A stretch of 64,000 nucleotides of DNA. Origin: Sneathiella limimaris. GTDB taxonomy: Bacteria; Pseudomonadota; Alphaproteobacteria; Sneathiellales; Sneathiellaceae. The translations under genes and the position numbers were made by a program. The stretch is taken from NCBI RefSeq assembly GCF_012932565.1, contig NZ_JABBYJ010000001.1, positions 2,356,001-2,420,000 on the forward strand. Reading direction: 5' to 3'. The first letter of the stretch is position 1. The number at the start of each line of letters is the position of its first letter. Of the stretch, positions 1-9,110 are shown in pieces. The notes under the pieces are model-generated. The model searched no databases. It was not told the DNA's origin and was given only the letters and a program-made list of their open reading frames with translations.

Positions 1-96
1 ATGTTGGGCAGGTCCATTCAGGATGTTGGTTGCCCAACAATAATCCTGACATGCTCGTTATTCAACCTAAACTGTGTGAATGATAATTGACACTTT
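1..96. other. Window-edge intergenic segment with an inverted repeat
   Basis: No gene is visible here. A 9-bp perfect inverted repeat, TGTTGGGCA at 2-10 and TGCCCAACA at 31-39, is separated by 20 bases. It could be the stem of an RNA structure or a protein-binding site belonging to a gene left of the window. No T-run follows on the plus strand, so it does not read as an intrinsic terminator. Its role is unknown. Confidence 0.4.
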
Positions 97-987
97 TCAA
101 GTGTTTGGATCGATTTTACGCTCACGATAAAGGATATAAAGACCGCTGCAGACGATTATCACAGCGCCGAGAATTGTAAACTCATCTGGCAGGTCTCCAA
201 ATGCGAAATATCCAATAATTGCAGCAGAAATCAATTGTGTATATGAGAAGGGGGCAACGGTCGACGCCGCAGTGTAATTAAAAGCCAGAATAATAATGAA
301 GTGGCTAACACCGCCTATCAAACCAATAACAATTAGCATCCCCCATCCAAAAAGATCCGGTTGAACCCAGAAGAAAGGCGCTATGCAGCTCATGACAATT
401 GTCCCAACGAGGGCTGTATAGAAGATTGTCGTGTAGGAACTATCAACTCCGGCGAGCTTACGGGTCGCAATTTGATAGGAGGCATAAAAAACGGACATGC
501 AAACAACCAGGAACATAGCTGGGTGAACCACGCCAAGTCCTGGCCTTAGAATAATCAAGGCGCCGCAGAACCCAATCAAGACGGCTGTCCAGCGGCGAAA
601 ACTGACTTTTTCGCCTAAGAGGAGGACAGAGAGAACAGTAACGAAAAGAGGCGAGGTACTGGCCATTGCACCCGCATCCGCAAGCGGAACAAATTTTAGC
701 GCGGTGAAGAAACACATGGTGGCTCCAAGCAAAAGCATGGAGCGGAATATCTGAAGCTTTGGCTTTGCCGTTTTGACGAGCTTCATTCGCAATTTTGGGG
801 CCAATACCAAGGTCATTAGAACCATGTGGAAAAAATATCGGGCCCAGACAACTTGCAATGGCTCATAAGTCTGGTTGGCATATTTGACGATCGAATCCAT
901 GATCACGAACATGGTGATCGCTGTGCAGTAAAGGAGAATACCTTTGTAGGATTGTGGGATAATTTTAGTGACTTGCTCAGCCGTCAT
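97..987 (-). CDS. DMT-superfamily (EamA) inner-membrane permease
   Basis: A 296-residue integral membrane protein made almost wholly of hydrophobic segments, with the ten-helix, two-repeat pattern of drug/metabolite transporters (EamA domains). Family members export amino acids, nucleobases or other small metabolites; the substrate cannot be told from sequence. An in-frame TTG at 1089 would add 34 basic residues but would overlap the upstream gene, so the ATG at 987 is preferred and gives the usual family length. It lies 46 bases downstream of the D-amino-acid dehydrogenase gene on the same strand and is probably co-transcribed with it, which hints at amino-acid-related cargo (inference). Confidence 0.85.
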   Translation of the reverse strand: MTAEQVTKIIPQSYKGILLYCTAITMFVIMDSIVKYANQTYEPLQVVWARYFFHMVLMTLVLAPKLRMKLVKTAKPKLQIFRSMLLLGATMCFFTALKFVPLADAGAMASTSPLFVTVLSVLLLGEKVSFRRWTAVLIGFCGALIILRPGLGVVHPAMFLVVCMSVFYASYQIATRKLAGVDSSYTTIFYTALVGTIVMSCIAPFFWVQPDLFGWGMLIVIGLIGGVSHFIIILAFNYTAASTVAPFSYTQLISAAIIGYFAFGDLPDEFTILGAVIIVCSGLYILYRERKIDPNT

Positions 988-1033
988 GAGGATCCGTTTC
1001 CGCCGCGATTTAATGGTTTTATTGGTTAGCAGC

Positions 1034-2284
1034 TTAAAAACGATCCACTGAATAGGCCGTAATGTCAAGTTGCGGTTGTTTGTTTCCAATCAGGTCAGAA
1101 AGAAGTTTTGCTGAGCCTGAACTGAGTGTCCAACCCAAATGACCATGTCCGGTATTGAGGAATAAATTGCTGTATTGGGTTTTGCCTATGAGAGGGACAC
1201 AGTCAGGGGTCATGGGTCGAAGACCACACCAGCGTTCAGCCGCATCAAAATCACCAGCATTTGGAAATAGGCTTCGAACAGCATCCAAGACCATATTTTC
1301 CCGAGTTTGATTGGGCTCGGTTGTATAACCATTGATCTCAGCGGTTCCAGCTGCCCGCAAATGAGAACCAAGCCGACTGATAACCACGTGATTTTCCATA
1401 TCTGTGATACTGGTCCAGGGTGCTGTGTTGGATTGGGCGATAGGAATACTGACGGAATACCCTTTTACTGGATATATTGGGAGTTTCAGGCCAACAGATT
1501 TAGCGAGCAGGGGGCTGAATGAGCCGGCACAAAGAACATATGCATCAAAATGTCTACGGTCCTTTCCGGCATAGAGCGAATTTATAGAGGCTCCTTTAGC
1601 GTCCATTCCTGTAATTGCTTGCCCCATTTCAAATGTGACACCCATTTTACGGCAAACGCTTTCGAGTTGAACAACGAATTCGTGGGCGTTTCCACTTTCA
1701 TCCATTTTGGAATATGTTCCGCCAAGGATGTTGAGATTTGACGTTTCGATGGCGGGTTCAATTTTTTCGCATGCAGTGCGGTCTAATAACTCTTGTACAA
1801 ATCCATTTTGCTGTAGCCATTTTTGTTGTCTTTGAGCTTCTTTAGCAGCTTTGCTGGTTGAAAAAAGCTTCAGAATGCCGCGGGTTTCTCTTTGATAAGA
1901 TAGATTTTCGTCTTCAACGGTCTTAACCAGAACTTCTTTACCAAAAATTCCCAGCTTCAGGTTTTTAAGTGCATTTTTGTAAAACGGTCCTGATCGCGCA
2001 TTAATAAGAAATCGTATCGCCCAACTCCAAAGGTAAGGATCTGTTTGTAGCTTTAAGACGAGTGGGGCATCTTGTCGTCCGAGCCATTTAAGGATTTTCA
2101 TAGGAACATCAGGGCTATTCCAAGGAAAAGGCTGGCTGATTGAGATTTGACCACCGTTTGCGAAACTGGTTTCTGTTGCGACTTGGTGGTTTCGATCGAA
2201 TACGGTTACTTCATGGCCGTCTTTCGCCAGATGATAAGCTGTCGTTACGCCGGAAAGGCCTGCACCGATGATGGCAATTCTCAC
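1034..2284 (-). CDS. dadA: D-amino-acid dehydrogenase, FAD-dependent (DadA family)
   Basis: A 416-residue flavoprotein of the DAO/DadA family. It oxidatively deaminates D-amino acids to 2-oxo acids and passes electrons to the respiratory chain at the inner membrane. An N-terminal Rossmann motif GAGLSG (residues 7-12) is followed by an acidic strand end, VTVFDRN. The C-terminus has the family signatures GLRPMTPD and NTGHGHLGWT. The length is typical for DadA. The start is GTG, with AGGA about 12 bases upstream. It is the first gene of a likely pair with the EamA permease and diverges from the crotonase gene. Relatives such as sarcosine or glycine oxidases share the fold, but length and signatures favour DadA. 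Confidence 0.85.
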   Translation of the reverse strand: MRIAIIGAGLSGVTTAYHLAKDGHEVTVFDRNHQVATETSFANGGQISISQPFPWNSPDVPMKILKWLGRQDAPLVLKLQTDPYLWSWAIRFLINARSGPFYKNALKNLKLGIFGKEVLVKTVEDENLSYQRETRGILKLFSTSKAAKEAQRQQKWLQQNGFVQELLDRTACEKIEPAIETSNLNILGGTYSKMDESGNAHEFVVQLESVCRKMGVTFEMGQAITGMDAKGASINSLYAGKDRRHFDAYVLCAGSFSPLLAKSVGLKLPIYPVKGYSVSIPIAQSNTAPWTSITDMENHVVISRLGSHLRAAGTAEINGYTTEPNQTRENMVLDAVRSLFPNAGDFDAAERWCGLRPMTPDCVPLIGKTQYSNLFLNTGHGHLGWTLSSGSAKLLSDLIGNKQPQLDITAYSVDRF

Positions 2285-2417
2285 GATGAAAATGTCCTAA
2301 GGTCTTAGAGTTTCGGAGGCAACATATAGAATGGTTTTGATAGTTCTCAATGAAAAAATTCTGCTGTGGGAGGTTCCTGTTTGCATTCGGGCTAAAAAGA
2401 ACTAAAGTTTGCTCACC

Positions 2418-3218
2418 ATGACTGAACCATTAATTTATGAACAGAATGAGGGAATTGTAACCCTCACAATCAATCGTCCAGAGGAGCGCAATGCCCTTTC
2501 CGACGATCTCATCTTCACTGCATTTTTAGATGCGGCGAACCGGATCAATTCAGATAATTCTGTCCGGTGCGTGATTTTGACGGGTAAGGGTAAGGCCTTT
2601 TCTGCGGGCGGTAACGTCAAGCATATGCGTGACCGAGAAGGTTTGTTTGCCGGGATCCCAACAGAGCTACGTCAAGGGTATCGCCATGGAATTCAAAAAA
2701 TTCCGCTAGCTTTTTACAATCTTGAAGTTCCAACAATAGCTGCTGTCAACGGTCCTGCAGTTGGTGCCGGTTGTGACTTGGCCTGCATGTGCGATATTCG
2801 AATTGCTGGAAAATCGGCCAAATTTGCAGAAAGCTTCGTGAAGCTGGGAATTATCCCAGGCGATGGCGGGGCCTGGTTCCTGCCACGGACGATCGGACGA
2901 AGTCGCGCCGCTGAGCTAACCTTTACAGGTGACATGATTGACGCGGATACGGCTCTTGAATGGGGAATGGTTTCCCGGGTCGTAGAGGATGAAGACTTGA
3001 TGTCTGCTGCCAATGAGTTGGCAGGCAGAATTGCGAAAAATCCACCTCATGCATTGCGTTTGTCCAAGAAGCTAATGCGAGAAGGGGAGCATACGCGATT
3101 GGACAGTCTCCTGGAATTATCAGCCAGTTTCCAGGCTTTGAGTCATTACACAGAGGATCACATGGAAGCCATTAATGCCTTTTTTGAAAAGCGCGATGGT
3201 GATTTCAAAGGTAAATAG
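2418..3218 (+). CDS. Enoyl-CoA hydratase/isomerase (crotonase) family protein
   Basis: A 266-residue crotonase-fold protein that should act on an acyl-CoA thioester in the cytoplasm. The oxyanion-hole segments are clear: AFSAGGNVK near residue 60, and GPAVGAGCDLACMCD near residue 115. By eye, the two glutamates of classical enoyl-CoA hydratase (in CELA and QPEILIG of the rat enzyme) are replaced here by Asp in GAGCD and Phe in AESFVK, while an Asp occurs in PGDGG. It may therefore be an isomerase, hydrolase or another subfamily rather than a standard hydratase. ATG 2418 is chosen over a TTG nine bases upstream. It stands alone with its own terminator. Confidence 0.85.
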   Translation: MTEPLIYEQNEGIVTLTINRPEERNALSDDLIFTAFLDAANRINSDNSVRCVILTGKGKAFSAGGNVKHMRDREGLFAGIPTELRQGYRHGIQKIPLAFYNLEVPTIAAVNGPAVGAGCDLACMCDIRIAGKSAKFAESFVKLGIIPGDGGAWFLPRTIGRSRAAELTFTGDMIDADTALEWGMVSRVVEDEDLMSAANELAGRIAKNPPHALRLSKKLMREGEHTRLDSLLELSASFQALSHYTEDHMEAINAFFEKRDGDFKGK

Positions 3219-3230
3219 AGGTATATATCA

Positions 3231-3254
3231 GGGCGGCTTTTGCCGCCCTTTTTT
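3231..3254 (+). terminator. Intrinsic terminator of the crotonase gene
   Basis: A perfect 7-bp stem, GGGCGGC (3231-3237) and GCCGCCC (3242-3248), with a TTTT loop and a run of six T. It lies 13 bases after the crotonase stop codon. Confidence 0.9.
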
Positions 3255-3344
3255 GTAAATTTTGGAAATGTATCTAAAGTGGGTTTTTGATAGTTTCCTA
3301 CCTATATCATCGACATCGCAACGTTATTGGCTATTTGGACTGAG

Positions 3345-4328
3345 ATGAGAATGAAACCTTATTCCTTCGTCCTATTTATTTTTTCTGCTTTGCTATTGAT
3401 TGCATGCAGCCCAAAAATACAGCCCTCGAAAGAGGCATTTCGCCCGGCCACGTTACAGGAGGCTCAGTTTCAAGCCCCTGATGGTGTAGATCTCCCCTTA
3501 AAAACCTGGAAATCATTAGACCCTGAAAAAGCGATTGTCATCGCGGTACATGGATTTAATGACTATCGCAATGGCTTTGCATTCCCGGCTAGCTGGTGGA
3601 TGCAGCGAGGCATTACGACGATTGCCTATGACCAAAGAAGTTTTGGAGAATCTGAAAATGTCGGAGTCTGGCCTGGTACAGAGCAGCTTTTGAATGATCT
3701 TAGCCAAATCGTCTCTCTCGTTCGCCAGAAAAACCCAGATAGTCCAATATACCTGTTGGGAGAGAGTATGGGCGGTGCTGTTGTCATGACTGCAGTGACG
3801 CAACCCGGATTTCCAGCAGTCGATGGTATAATTCTGTCTGCACCTGCTGTGTGGGGTTGGAAATCTCTAAATCCTTTCTATCGAACATCTTTGTGGGCAG
3901 CTGCTCATCTATTCCCCTCTTGGACGGCTTCTGGGAGCGGGCTTGGCATACAGGCGTCTGACAATATTTCGGTGCTTCGTAATCTGGGACGGGATCCATT
4001 GTTTATTAAAGAAACACGGATTGATGCGGTCTATGGATTAGTTGGTTTGATGGATCGTGCCTATGACAGCGCAGAGAATTTGAAACTGCCTCTATTGGTT
4101 CTTTATGGGGCCAATGACGAAATTATACCGAAATCGCCTGTTGAAGACGTGGTCGCGAGGCTGCCAAAGAGTGCGGATGTTGTGCTTTACGAGGATGGAT
4201 GGCATTTATTGATGCGGGATTTGCAGGCAGAAGTCGTTTGGAATGATATCGAAAGCTGGATCAAAACGCGTTCTATCCCTTCAGGGAATGAAGTGAACCA
4301 GCTTCCTCTATTCGCTAGCCGTGACTGA
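3345..4328 (+). CDS. Alpha/beta-hydrolase lipoprotein (monoacylglycerol-lipase-like)
   Basis: A 327-residue serine hydrolase of the Hydrolase_4 (lysophospholipase/monoacylglycerol lipase) type. A hydrophobic leader ends in the lipobox LLIAC with the modified Cys at 21, so it should be a membrane-anchored lipoprotein on the periplasmic side. HGFNDYRN supplies the oxyanion region, GESMGG holds the nucleophile (Ser141), and the later motifs YGANDEIIP and DGWHLL supply the catalytic Asp and His. The start could be ATG 3345 or 3351; an upstream TTG at 3327 is less likely. Its 3' end overlaps that of convergent gph by 14 bases with no terminator between them. The substrate is unknown. Confidence 0.8.
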   Translation: MRMKPYSFVLFIFSALLLIACSPKIQPSKEAFRPATLQEAQFQAPDGVDLPLKTWKSLDPEKAIVIAVHGFNDYRNGFAFPASWWMQRGITTIAYDQRSFGESENVGVWPGTEQLLNDLSQIVSLVRQKNPDSPIYLLGESMGGAVVMTAVTQPGFPAVDGIILSAPAVWGWKSLNPFYRTSLWAAAHLFPSWTASGSGLGIQASDNISVLRNLGRDPLFIKETRIDAVYGLVGLMDRAYDSAENLKLPLLVLYGANDEIIPKSPVEDVVARLPKSADVVLYEDGWHLLMRDLQAEVVWNDIESWIKTRSIPSGNEVNQLPLFASRD

Positions 4329-4986
4329 GTGCATCCAATGCATCCACCAGCTCATCAAAATGATCGATGACTATGTCAGCGCCGAGTTCACGAGGAGGTG
4401 TGTCGGTGTAGCCAAAGCTAACTGCGATATTGGCAAAACCAGCAGCCTTTGCTGCATCAATATCATTGTTACTGTCACCAACCATAACAACTGGTAAGTC
4501 CTTGCCGCCCATTTGTTCTAGTGTCAGTGTAAGATGTCTAGGGTCTGGCTTTTTAAAGTCAAAACTATCCCCACCGGTAATTGCTGAAATATAAGGGTCC
4601 ATGCCAAAATCAGTGGAGAGTTCCCGTGCAAAATTGACAGGTTTGTTAGTGCAAATGCCCATTTCGCAACCCTTTGCTTTCAGTGTTTCAAGGGCATTCA
4701 TGACACCCGGAAACGGAACACTGACGTCAGAGAGATGTTTTCCGTAATATTCAAGAAAGACTTCGAAAAGATGGTCAAGCTGGGCTTCTTCTACCATGCC
4801 ACCGGTTGCATTCAAACCTCGTATCAGGAGGTTTCTGGCTCCTTGACCCACCATGTGTTTAACACTCTCAAGAGAAACTTCCTCTCGTCCTTGATATTTT
4901 AGGCAGTAATTTAATGATTTGTGAAGATCAGGTGCTGTATCAAGGAGAGTACCGTCAAGGTCGAACAGAATACGCAATGGAAACAT
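4315..4986 (-). CDS. gph: Phosphoglycolate phosphatase (HAD hydrolase)
   Basis: A 223-residue HAD-superfamily phosphatase. Motif I is FDLDGTLLDT, with nucleophile Asp9 and general acid Asp11. A helical cap follows, then motif II around CTNKP, a Lys in FKKPDP, and motif IV VGDSNNDI. This matches Gph, which dephosphorylates 2-phosphoglycolate arising from DNA repair or oxygenase side reactions. ATG 4986 begins just before the core; an in-frame TTG at 5052 would add 22 unusual residues and is rejected. It diverges from glmU. HAD paralogues are hard to separate by eye, so the substrate is likely rather than certain. Confidence 0.82.
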   Translation of the reverse strand: MFPLRILFDLDGTLLDTAPDLHKSLNYCLKYQGREEVSLESVKHMVGQGARNLLIRGLNATGGMVEEAQLDHLFEVFLEYYGKHLSDVSVPFPGVMNALETLKAKGCEMGICTNKPVNFARELSTDFGMDPYISAITGGDSFDFKKPDPRHLTLTLEQMGGKDLPVVMVGDSNNDIDAAKAAGFANIAVSFGYTDTPPRELGADIVIDHFDELVDALDALSHG

Positions 4987-5101
4987 TTTGAAAAATCCAG
5001 TAACACGTTGTGATTTGGCGAGAAGGTACACTCTGTGCCAGATTGCGTTCAACCTTAAATCGGTATACTTGGGCAGACTTTTTTAATTTACGGGCAAAAA
5101 G

Positions 5102-6439
5102 ATGACAGCGGTAAAATCCGTAATACTGGCTGCGGGGATGGGCAGCCGGATGAAATCCAAAAAACCAAAGGTGCTTCATGCGCTTGGTGGGCAACCGATG
5201 ATCTCTCATTTAATGGGAACGGTTTCTAAAATTAGCGCTGAGACACCGATCGTTGTAATTTCTCCTGACATGGCAGATGTTGCGAAAGTTGTTGCTCCGG
5301 CAAAAACAGTTGTTCAACCTACGGCTGAAGGGACGGGACATGCCGTTTCTTTCGCTCTGGACGAGCTGGATGGCTTTGCGGGGACTGTCCTCATCTTATA
5401 CGGTGATACGCCGCTGATTAGCGAAGAAACACTAACACAGATGATCAATGTGAGGGAGGGAGCCGACAATCCGGCAGTGGTTGTATTGGGGTTCGAGCCT
5501 GAAGATCCGTTGGAGTATGGGCGATTAGTGTCTTCTTCGGACGATGAATTGGATGCAATCGTTGAATTTGCTGATGCTTCTGAACAGGTGCGTAAAAGCC
5601 GGTTATGTAATTCCGGTGTAATGGCAATAGATGGTGCCGTCATCCGCGAGCTGATTGAGGCAATTGGGAATGATAATGCCAAAGGTGAATATTATCTGAC
5701 AGATGTCGTTGAAATAGCGCGAAAAGCGGACCGAACTTGTAAATTTGTTATTGGCGATGAACTTGAACTTCTTGGCGTTAATAGTCGAGTACAATTGGCT
5801 GAAGCTGAAAAAATCATCCAGCGGATCTGGCGGCTGGCTGCCATGGATAGTGGGGTAACCCTCATTGATCCAGATACAGTATTTTTCAGTTATGACACGG
5901 AACTTGGACAAGATGTGCTCGTGGAACCAAACGTTTTCTTCGGTCCAGGTGTCAAAGTCGGTGCTGAAGCGCGCATTAAAGCCAATTCCCATCTTGAAGG
6001 ATGTCACGTCGGTTCCGGATCTCAAATCGGTCCCTTCGCCCGCTTGAGACCAGGTGCTAATCTGGGGACGGATGTAAAAATCGGTAATTTCGTTGAAGTG
6101 AAGAAATCAGATCTTGCCGAAGGCGTTAAAGTCAGCCATCTCTCCTATATCGGGGATGCAACTATTGGTTCCGAGGCGAATATCGGAGCTGGAACAATAA
6201 CATGTAATTATGATGGTTATGACAAATATCAGACAACAATCGGGGCTGGAGCATTTATAGGCTCTAACACGGCTTTGGTTGCGCCAGTTAGCGTTGGAAA
6301 AGGCGCAATTGTTGGCGCGGGTAGTACTGTCACCAAAACAGTTGAAGATGATGCTCTTATTGTTGAGAGAGCAAATGAAGTACAGAAACCAGGATGGGCA
6401 TCGCGTTTTCGCGCCCTCAAAGCCCGCTTAAAATCCTAA
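5102..6439 (+). CDS. glmU: Bifunctional UDP-GlcNAc pyrophosphorylase / GlcN-1-P acetyltransferase
   Basis: A 445-residue bifunctional cytoplasmic enzyme that makes UDP-N-acetylglucosamine for peptidoglycan and lipopolysaccharide. The N-terminal uridyltransferase domain has the nucleotide-binding loop LAAGMGSRMKSKKPK at residues 9-23. The C-terminal half, from about residue 250, is a left-handed beta-helix of hexapeptide repeats (for example IGPFARLRPGANLG, IGNFVEVKKS), with the acetyltransferase segment GAGTITCNYDG. The length is normal. It is followed 32 bases later by glmS, so the two steps of amino-sugar activation sit in one transcription unit. Confidence 0.96.
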   Translation: MTAVKSVILAAGMGSRMKSKKPKVLHALGGQPMISHLMGTVSKISAETPIVVISPDMADVAKVVAPAKTVVQPTAEGTGHAVSFALDELDGFAGTVLILYGDTPLISEETLTQMINVREGADNPAVVVLGFEPEDPLEYGRLVSSSDDELDAIVEFADASEQVRKSRLCNSGVMAIDGAVIRELIEAIGNDNAKGEYYLTDVVEIARKADRTCKFVIGDELELLGVNSRVQLAEAEKIIQRIWRLAAMDSGVTLIDPDTVFFSYDTELGQDVLVEPNVFFGPGVKVGAEARIKANSHLEGCHVGSGSQIGPFARLRPGANLGTDVKIGNFVEVKKSDLAEGVKVSHLSYIGDATIGSEANIGAGTITCNYDGYDKYQTTIGAGAFIGSNTALVAPVSVGKGAIVGAGSTVTKTVEDDALIVERANEVQKPGWASRFRALKARLKS

Positions 6440-6471
6440 GTCATTAACAGATTAATTGAGAAGAAATATCC

Positions 6472-8295
6472 ATGTGCGGAATCGTTGGTGTTCTAGGAAA
6501 AGATAATGTCGTGCCTTCATTGTTGGGGGGGCTTAAGCGCCTTGAGTATCGGGGATACGATAGCGCGGGAATTGCAGTTCAGTCTGAGGGGGAATTGGAC
6601 CGAAGACGGGCAGAAGGAAAGTTGAAAAACCTGGAAGCAGTTGTCAGGCAAAACCCACTGGAGGCTTTGGCTGGAATTGGGCACACCCGCTGGGCAACCC
6701 ATGGCGTTCCTAATGAGACTAATGCCCATCCCCATATGACGACTAAGCTTGCGTTGGTTCACAATGGTATCATTGAGAATTACCAAGAACTCGCCGCAGA
6801 GCTCGTAGATCGCAATTACACATTTGAATCCGAAACCGACACAGAAGTCGCTGCATGGCTTATCACAAGTTTTCTCGACGATGGTTTATCACCAGAAAAA
6901 GCGGTTGAGGCTGCGCTTGGCAAGTTCCATGGTGCTTTCTCTCTAGCCGTGATTTTTAAAGGCCATGATAATCTGATGATTGGTGCTCGGCGTGGAGCTC
7001 CTCTTGCGGTTGGCTGGGGGGACGGCGAGATGTTCCTTGGGTCTGATGCAATGGCACTGGCGCCGCTAACCCAGCGGATATCCTATTTGGAAGAGGATGA
7101 TTGGGCCGTTTTGACAAGAGAGGGAGCCGTTTTTCATGATCAATCGGGCGCCGTCGTTAGCCGGGATATTAAGCTGACCCAATTAACGGGTGCCATGATA
7201 GGTAAGGGCAATCATCGTCATTTTATGATGAAGGAAATCGTTGAACAGCCGGCTGTCATCGGTGATACCCTCAACAGCTTCTTTAACCCCAAAACTCGAA
7301 GCATTTCTCTTCCAGATCTTCCATTTGACTGGAATGAATTGACCAAAGTGACCATTGTTGCATGCGGTACCTCATACTATGCAGGAATGGTGGCAAAATA
7401 CTGGTTTGAAAAACTGGCTCATCTGCCGGTGGAAGTCGACATTGCTTCGGAATTCCGTTACCGCAACATGCCTCTACCAAAAGGGGGACTAGCGCTCTTT
7501 ATCTCCCAATCCGGAGAAACAGCCGACACGTTAGCAGCGCTTCGCTATGCACGTGAGCAAGGACAGTTTATTGCCTCGATTGTAAATGTAGAGGAAAGCT
7601 CTATGGGGCGTGAGTCTGATATGGTTTTCCATACTCAGGCAGGACCAGAGATCGGGGTTGCATCGACGAAAGCGTTTACCTGTCAACTTGTCACGTTAGC
7701 TTGCATTGCCATTCACGCGGGTAAAAAACGCCAAACCCTGGATCACCAGGAAGAGGCGGTACTTTGCCAGGCACTGACGGAAGTGCCCTCCAGAACGGCA
7801 GATATTCTGGAACATGATGAGAAGATACAGAAACTTGCGGCGGATCTCTTTGAATGTCGGGACATTCTCTACATTGGCCGTGGCCCCGGCTATCCGATTG
7901 CCCTGGAAGGGGCGCTAAAGCTTAAGGAGCTCTCATATATCCATGCGGAAGGGTACGCCGCTGGTGAATTGAAACATGGACCCATCGCATTGCTCGATGA
8001 CGCTGTTCCTGTCATTGTTGTTGCCCCTTCAGACGAGTTTTTTGAAAAAACAGCGTCGAATATGCAGGAAGTCATGGCCCGAAATGCTAAGGTGATTTTT
8101 CTCTCTGATAGTGAGGGGGTCGAGAAGTTAGGCGGGAAAGCTATGGGGACAATTACTCTTCCAAAGGTAAATCCATTTGTCGCCCCGATCTTATATGCTA
8201 TCCCAGTCCAAATTCTGGCTTATCATGTCGCGGTTCTTAAAGGAACCGATGTTGATCAACCACGAAACCTGGCAAAATCGGTGACAGTAGAGTAG
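6472..8295 (+). CDS. glmS: Glutamine--fructose-6-phosphate aminotransferase (isomerizing)
   Basis: A 607-residue enzyme that makes glucosamine-6-phosphate from fructose-6-phosphate and glutamine, the first committed step toward UDP-GlcNAc. It begins MCGIVGVLG, so Cys2 becomes the N-terminal nucleophile of the class II glutaminase domain. Two SIS domains follow (SQSGETADT, STKAFTCQ, GRGPGYPIALEGALKLKE), and the C-terminus is the conserved PRNLAKSVTVE. The length is typical. Only 32 bases separate it from glmU, too few for a glmS ribozyme, so any feedback must act some other way. Confidence 0.97.
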   Translation: MCGIVGVLGKDNVVPSLLGGLKRLEYRGYDSAGIAVQSEGELDRRRAEGKLKNLEAVVRQNPLEALAGIGHTRWATHGVPNETNAHPHMTTKLALVHNGIIENYQELAAELVDRNYTFESETDTEVAAWLITSFLDDGLSPEKAVEAALGKFHGAFSLAVIFKGHDNLMIGARRGAPLAVGWGDGEMFLGSDAMALAPLTQRISYLEEDDWAVLTREGAVFHDQSGAVVSRDIKLTQLTGAMIGKGNHRHFMMKEIVEQPAVIGDTLNSFFNPKTRSISLPDLPFDWNELTKVTIVACGTSYYAGMVAKYWFEKLAHLPVEVDIASEFRYRNMPLPKGGLALFISQSGETADTLAALRYAREQGQFIASIVNVEESSMGRESDMVFHTQAGPEIGVASTKAFTCQLVTLACIAIHAGKKRQTLDHQEEAVLCQALTEVPSRTADILEHDEKIQKLAADLFECRDILYIGRGPGYPIALEGALKLKELSYIHAEGYAAGELKHGPIALLDDAVPVIVVAPSDEFFEKTASNMQEVMARNAKVIFLSDSEGVEKLGGKAMGTITLPKVNPFVAPILYAIPVQILAYHVAVLKGTDVDQPRNLAKSVTVE

Positions 8296-8386
8296 GGCGG
8301 TAAAACCCAGCGGCTATTCCTTCTGATTGATTGCCCTATATCCTTAAGTAAAGGGAGTGGGGCCCGTCTAAATTAGGAGGTTCAGC

Positions 8387-9004
8387 ATGCAGCGTATGGT
8401 TACACCGGAGTCGCCCCCGATTAGGGAAGCGGTTGGCGTCTTTACCGATATCTCTTCCTTCTACGAATGTATTGATCAGCTTCAACAGGAAGGCTTTGAT
8501 CGATCTGAAATTAGTCTTTTGAACTATCATGATCTGCAATCCAGAAGTCGAAGAAGGGATCAGATTGATACCCGTGAAACAGAAGATGATCCGAAAGTAA
8601 AAAGGAATGCGTTTATCGATCCACAATCGCTCGGGGATGCGCAAGGCGCAATTATCGGCTTGCCGACATATGTTTTGACGATGGCTGGCTTGGCTATTGG
8701 TATCTCTCTTGAGTTTTCAATGATGAACACCATCCTTAGCTCTGGGATTGGAGGGTTAGTCGGTTTCCTGTTGGGTATGCAAGGAAGCATCTGGTTAAAA
8801 TCGAGATCAAAAGTTGATCTTGATGAACAGATTAATCACGGCGGTATACCCGTTTGGATCCGTATTCATAATGTCAAACAGGAAAGACAAGCACTTTCAA
8901 TCCTATCCGACAGTCATGCAGAAGATATTCATGTTCATGATTTGGAAGAACAGAGTTATCCCGTTGAGGACGGGCGAACTACGGTTGTTCATATTCTTCA
9001 TTAA
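8387..9004 (+). CDS. Membrane protein with a general-stress-protein-17M-like N-terminus
   Basis: A 205-residue protein whose N-terminal 45 residues (REAVGVFTDISSFYECIDQL and the following EISLLN) resemble the YflT/general stress protein 17M-like domain. A charged, Arg-rich linker follows. A glycine-rich hydrophobic stretch of roughly residues 86-140 could form two membrane helices. The soluble tail contains a second alpha/beta segment (GGIPVWIRIHN). The start is ATG 8387, preceded by a strong AGGAGG. It is a single-gene unit with its own terminator. The function is not known; a role in envelope stress is only suggested by the domain resemblance. Confidence 0.6.
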   Translation: MQRMVTPESPPIREAVGVFTDISSFYECIDQLQQEGFDRSEISLLNYHDLQSRSRRRDQIDTRETEDDPKVKRNAFIDPQSLGDAQGAIIGLPTYVLTMAGLAIGISLEFSMMNTILSSGIGGLVGFLLGMQGSIWLKSRSKVDLDEQINHGGIPVWIRIHNVKQERQALSILSDSHAEDIHVHDLEEQSYPVEDGRTTVVHILH

Positions 9005-9024
9005 AAGATAAATTAGCTAAACAG

Positions 9025-9056
9025 AAACCGGGCTCCAAAGGCCCGGTTTTCTTTTT
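9025..9056 (+). terminator. Intrinsic terminator
   Basis: A 9-bp stem, 9025-9033 paired with 9041-9049 (core CCGGGC and GCCCGG), with a 7-base loop, followed by TTTTCTTTTT. It ends the stress-type membrane protein gene and insulates the ProB-like gene. Confidence 0.88.
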
Positions 9057-9110
9057 CACACAGATCCCTTTCAGTGCGTTTTGCAGTTTTGGTCAAGAAA
9101 GGAATTGCAA

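Noticed and set aside
5603-6025. 140-codon minus-strand frame inside glmU
   Set aside because: It is a shadow of glmU, with no ribosome site or family motif. Similar long antisense frames in gltX, cimA, aspS and nrdJ were dropped for the same reason.
6440-6471. glmS ribozyme before glmS
   Set aside because: Only 32 bases separate glmU and glmS, far too few for the ribozyme.
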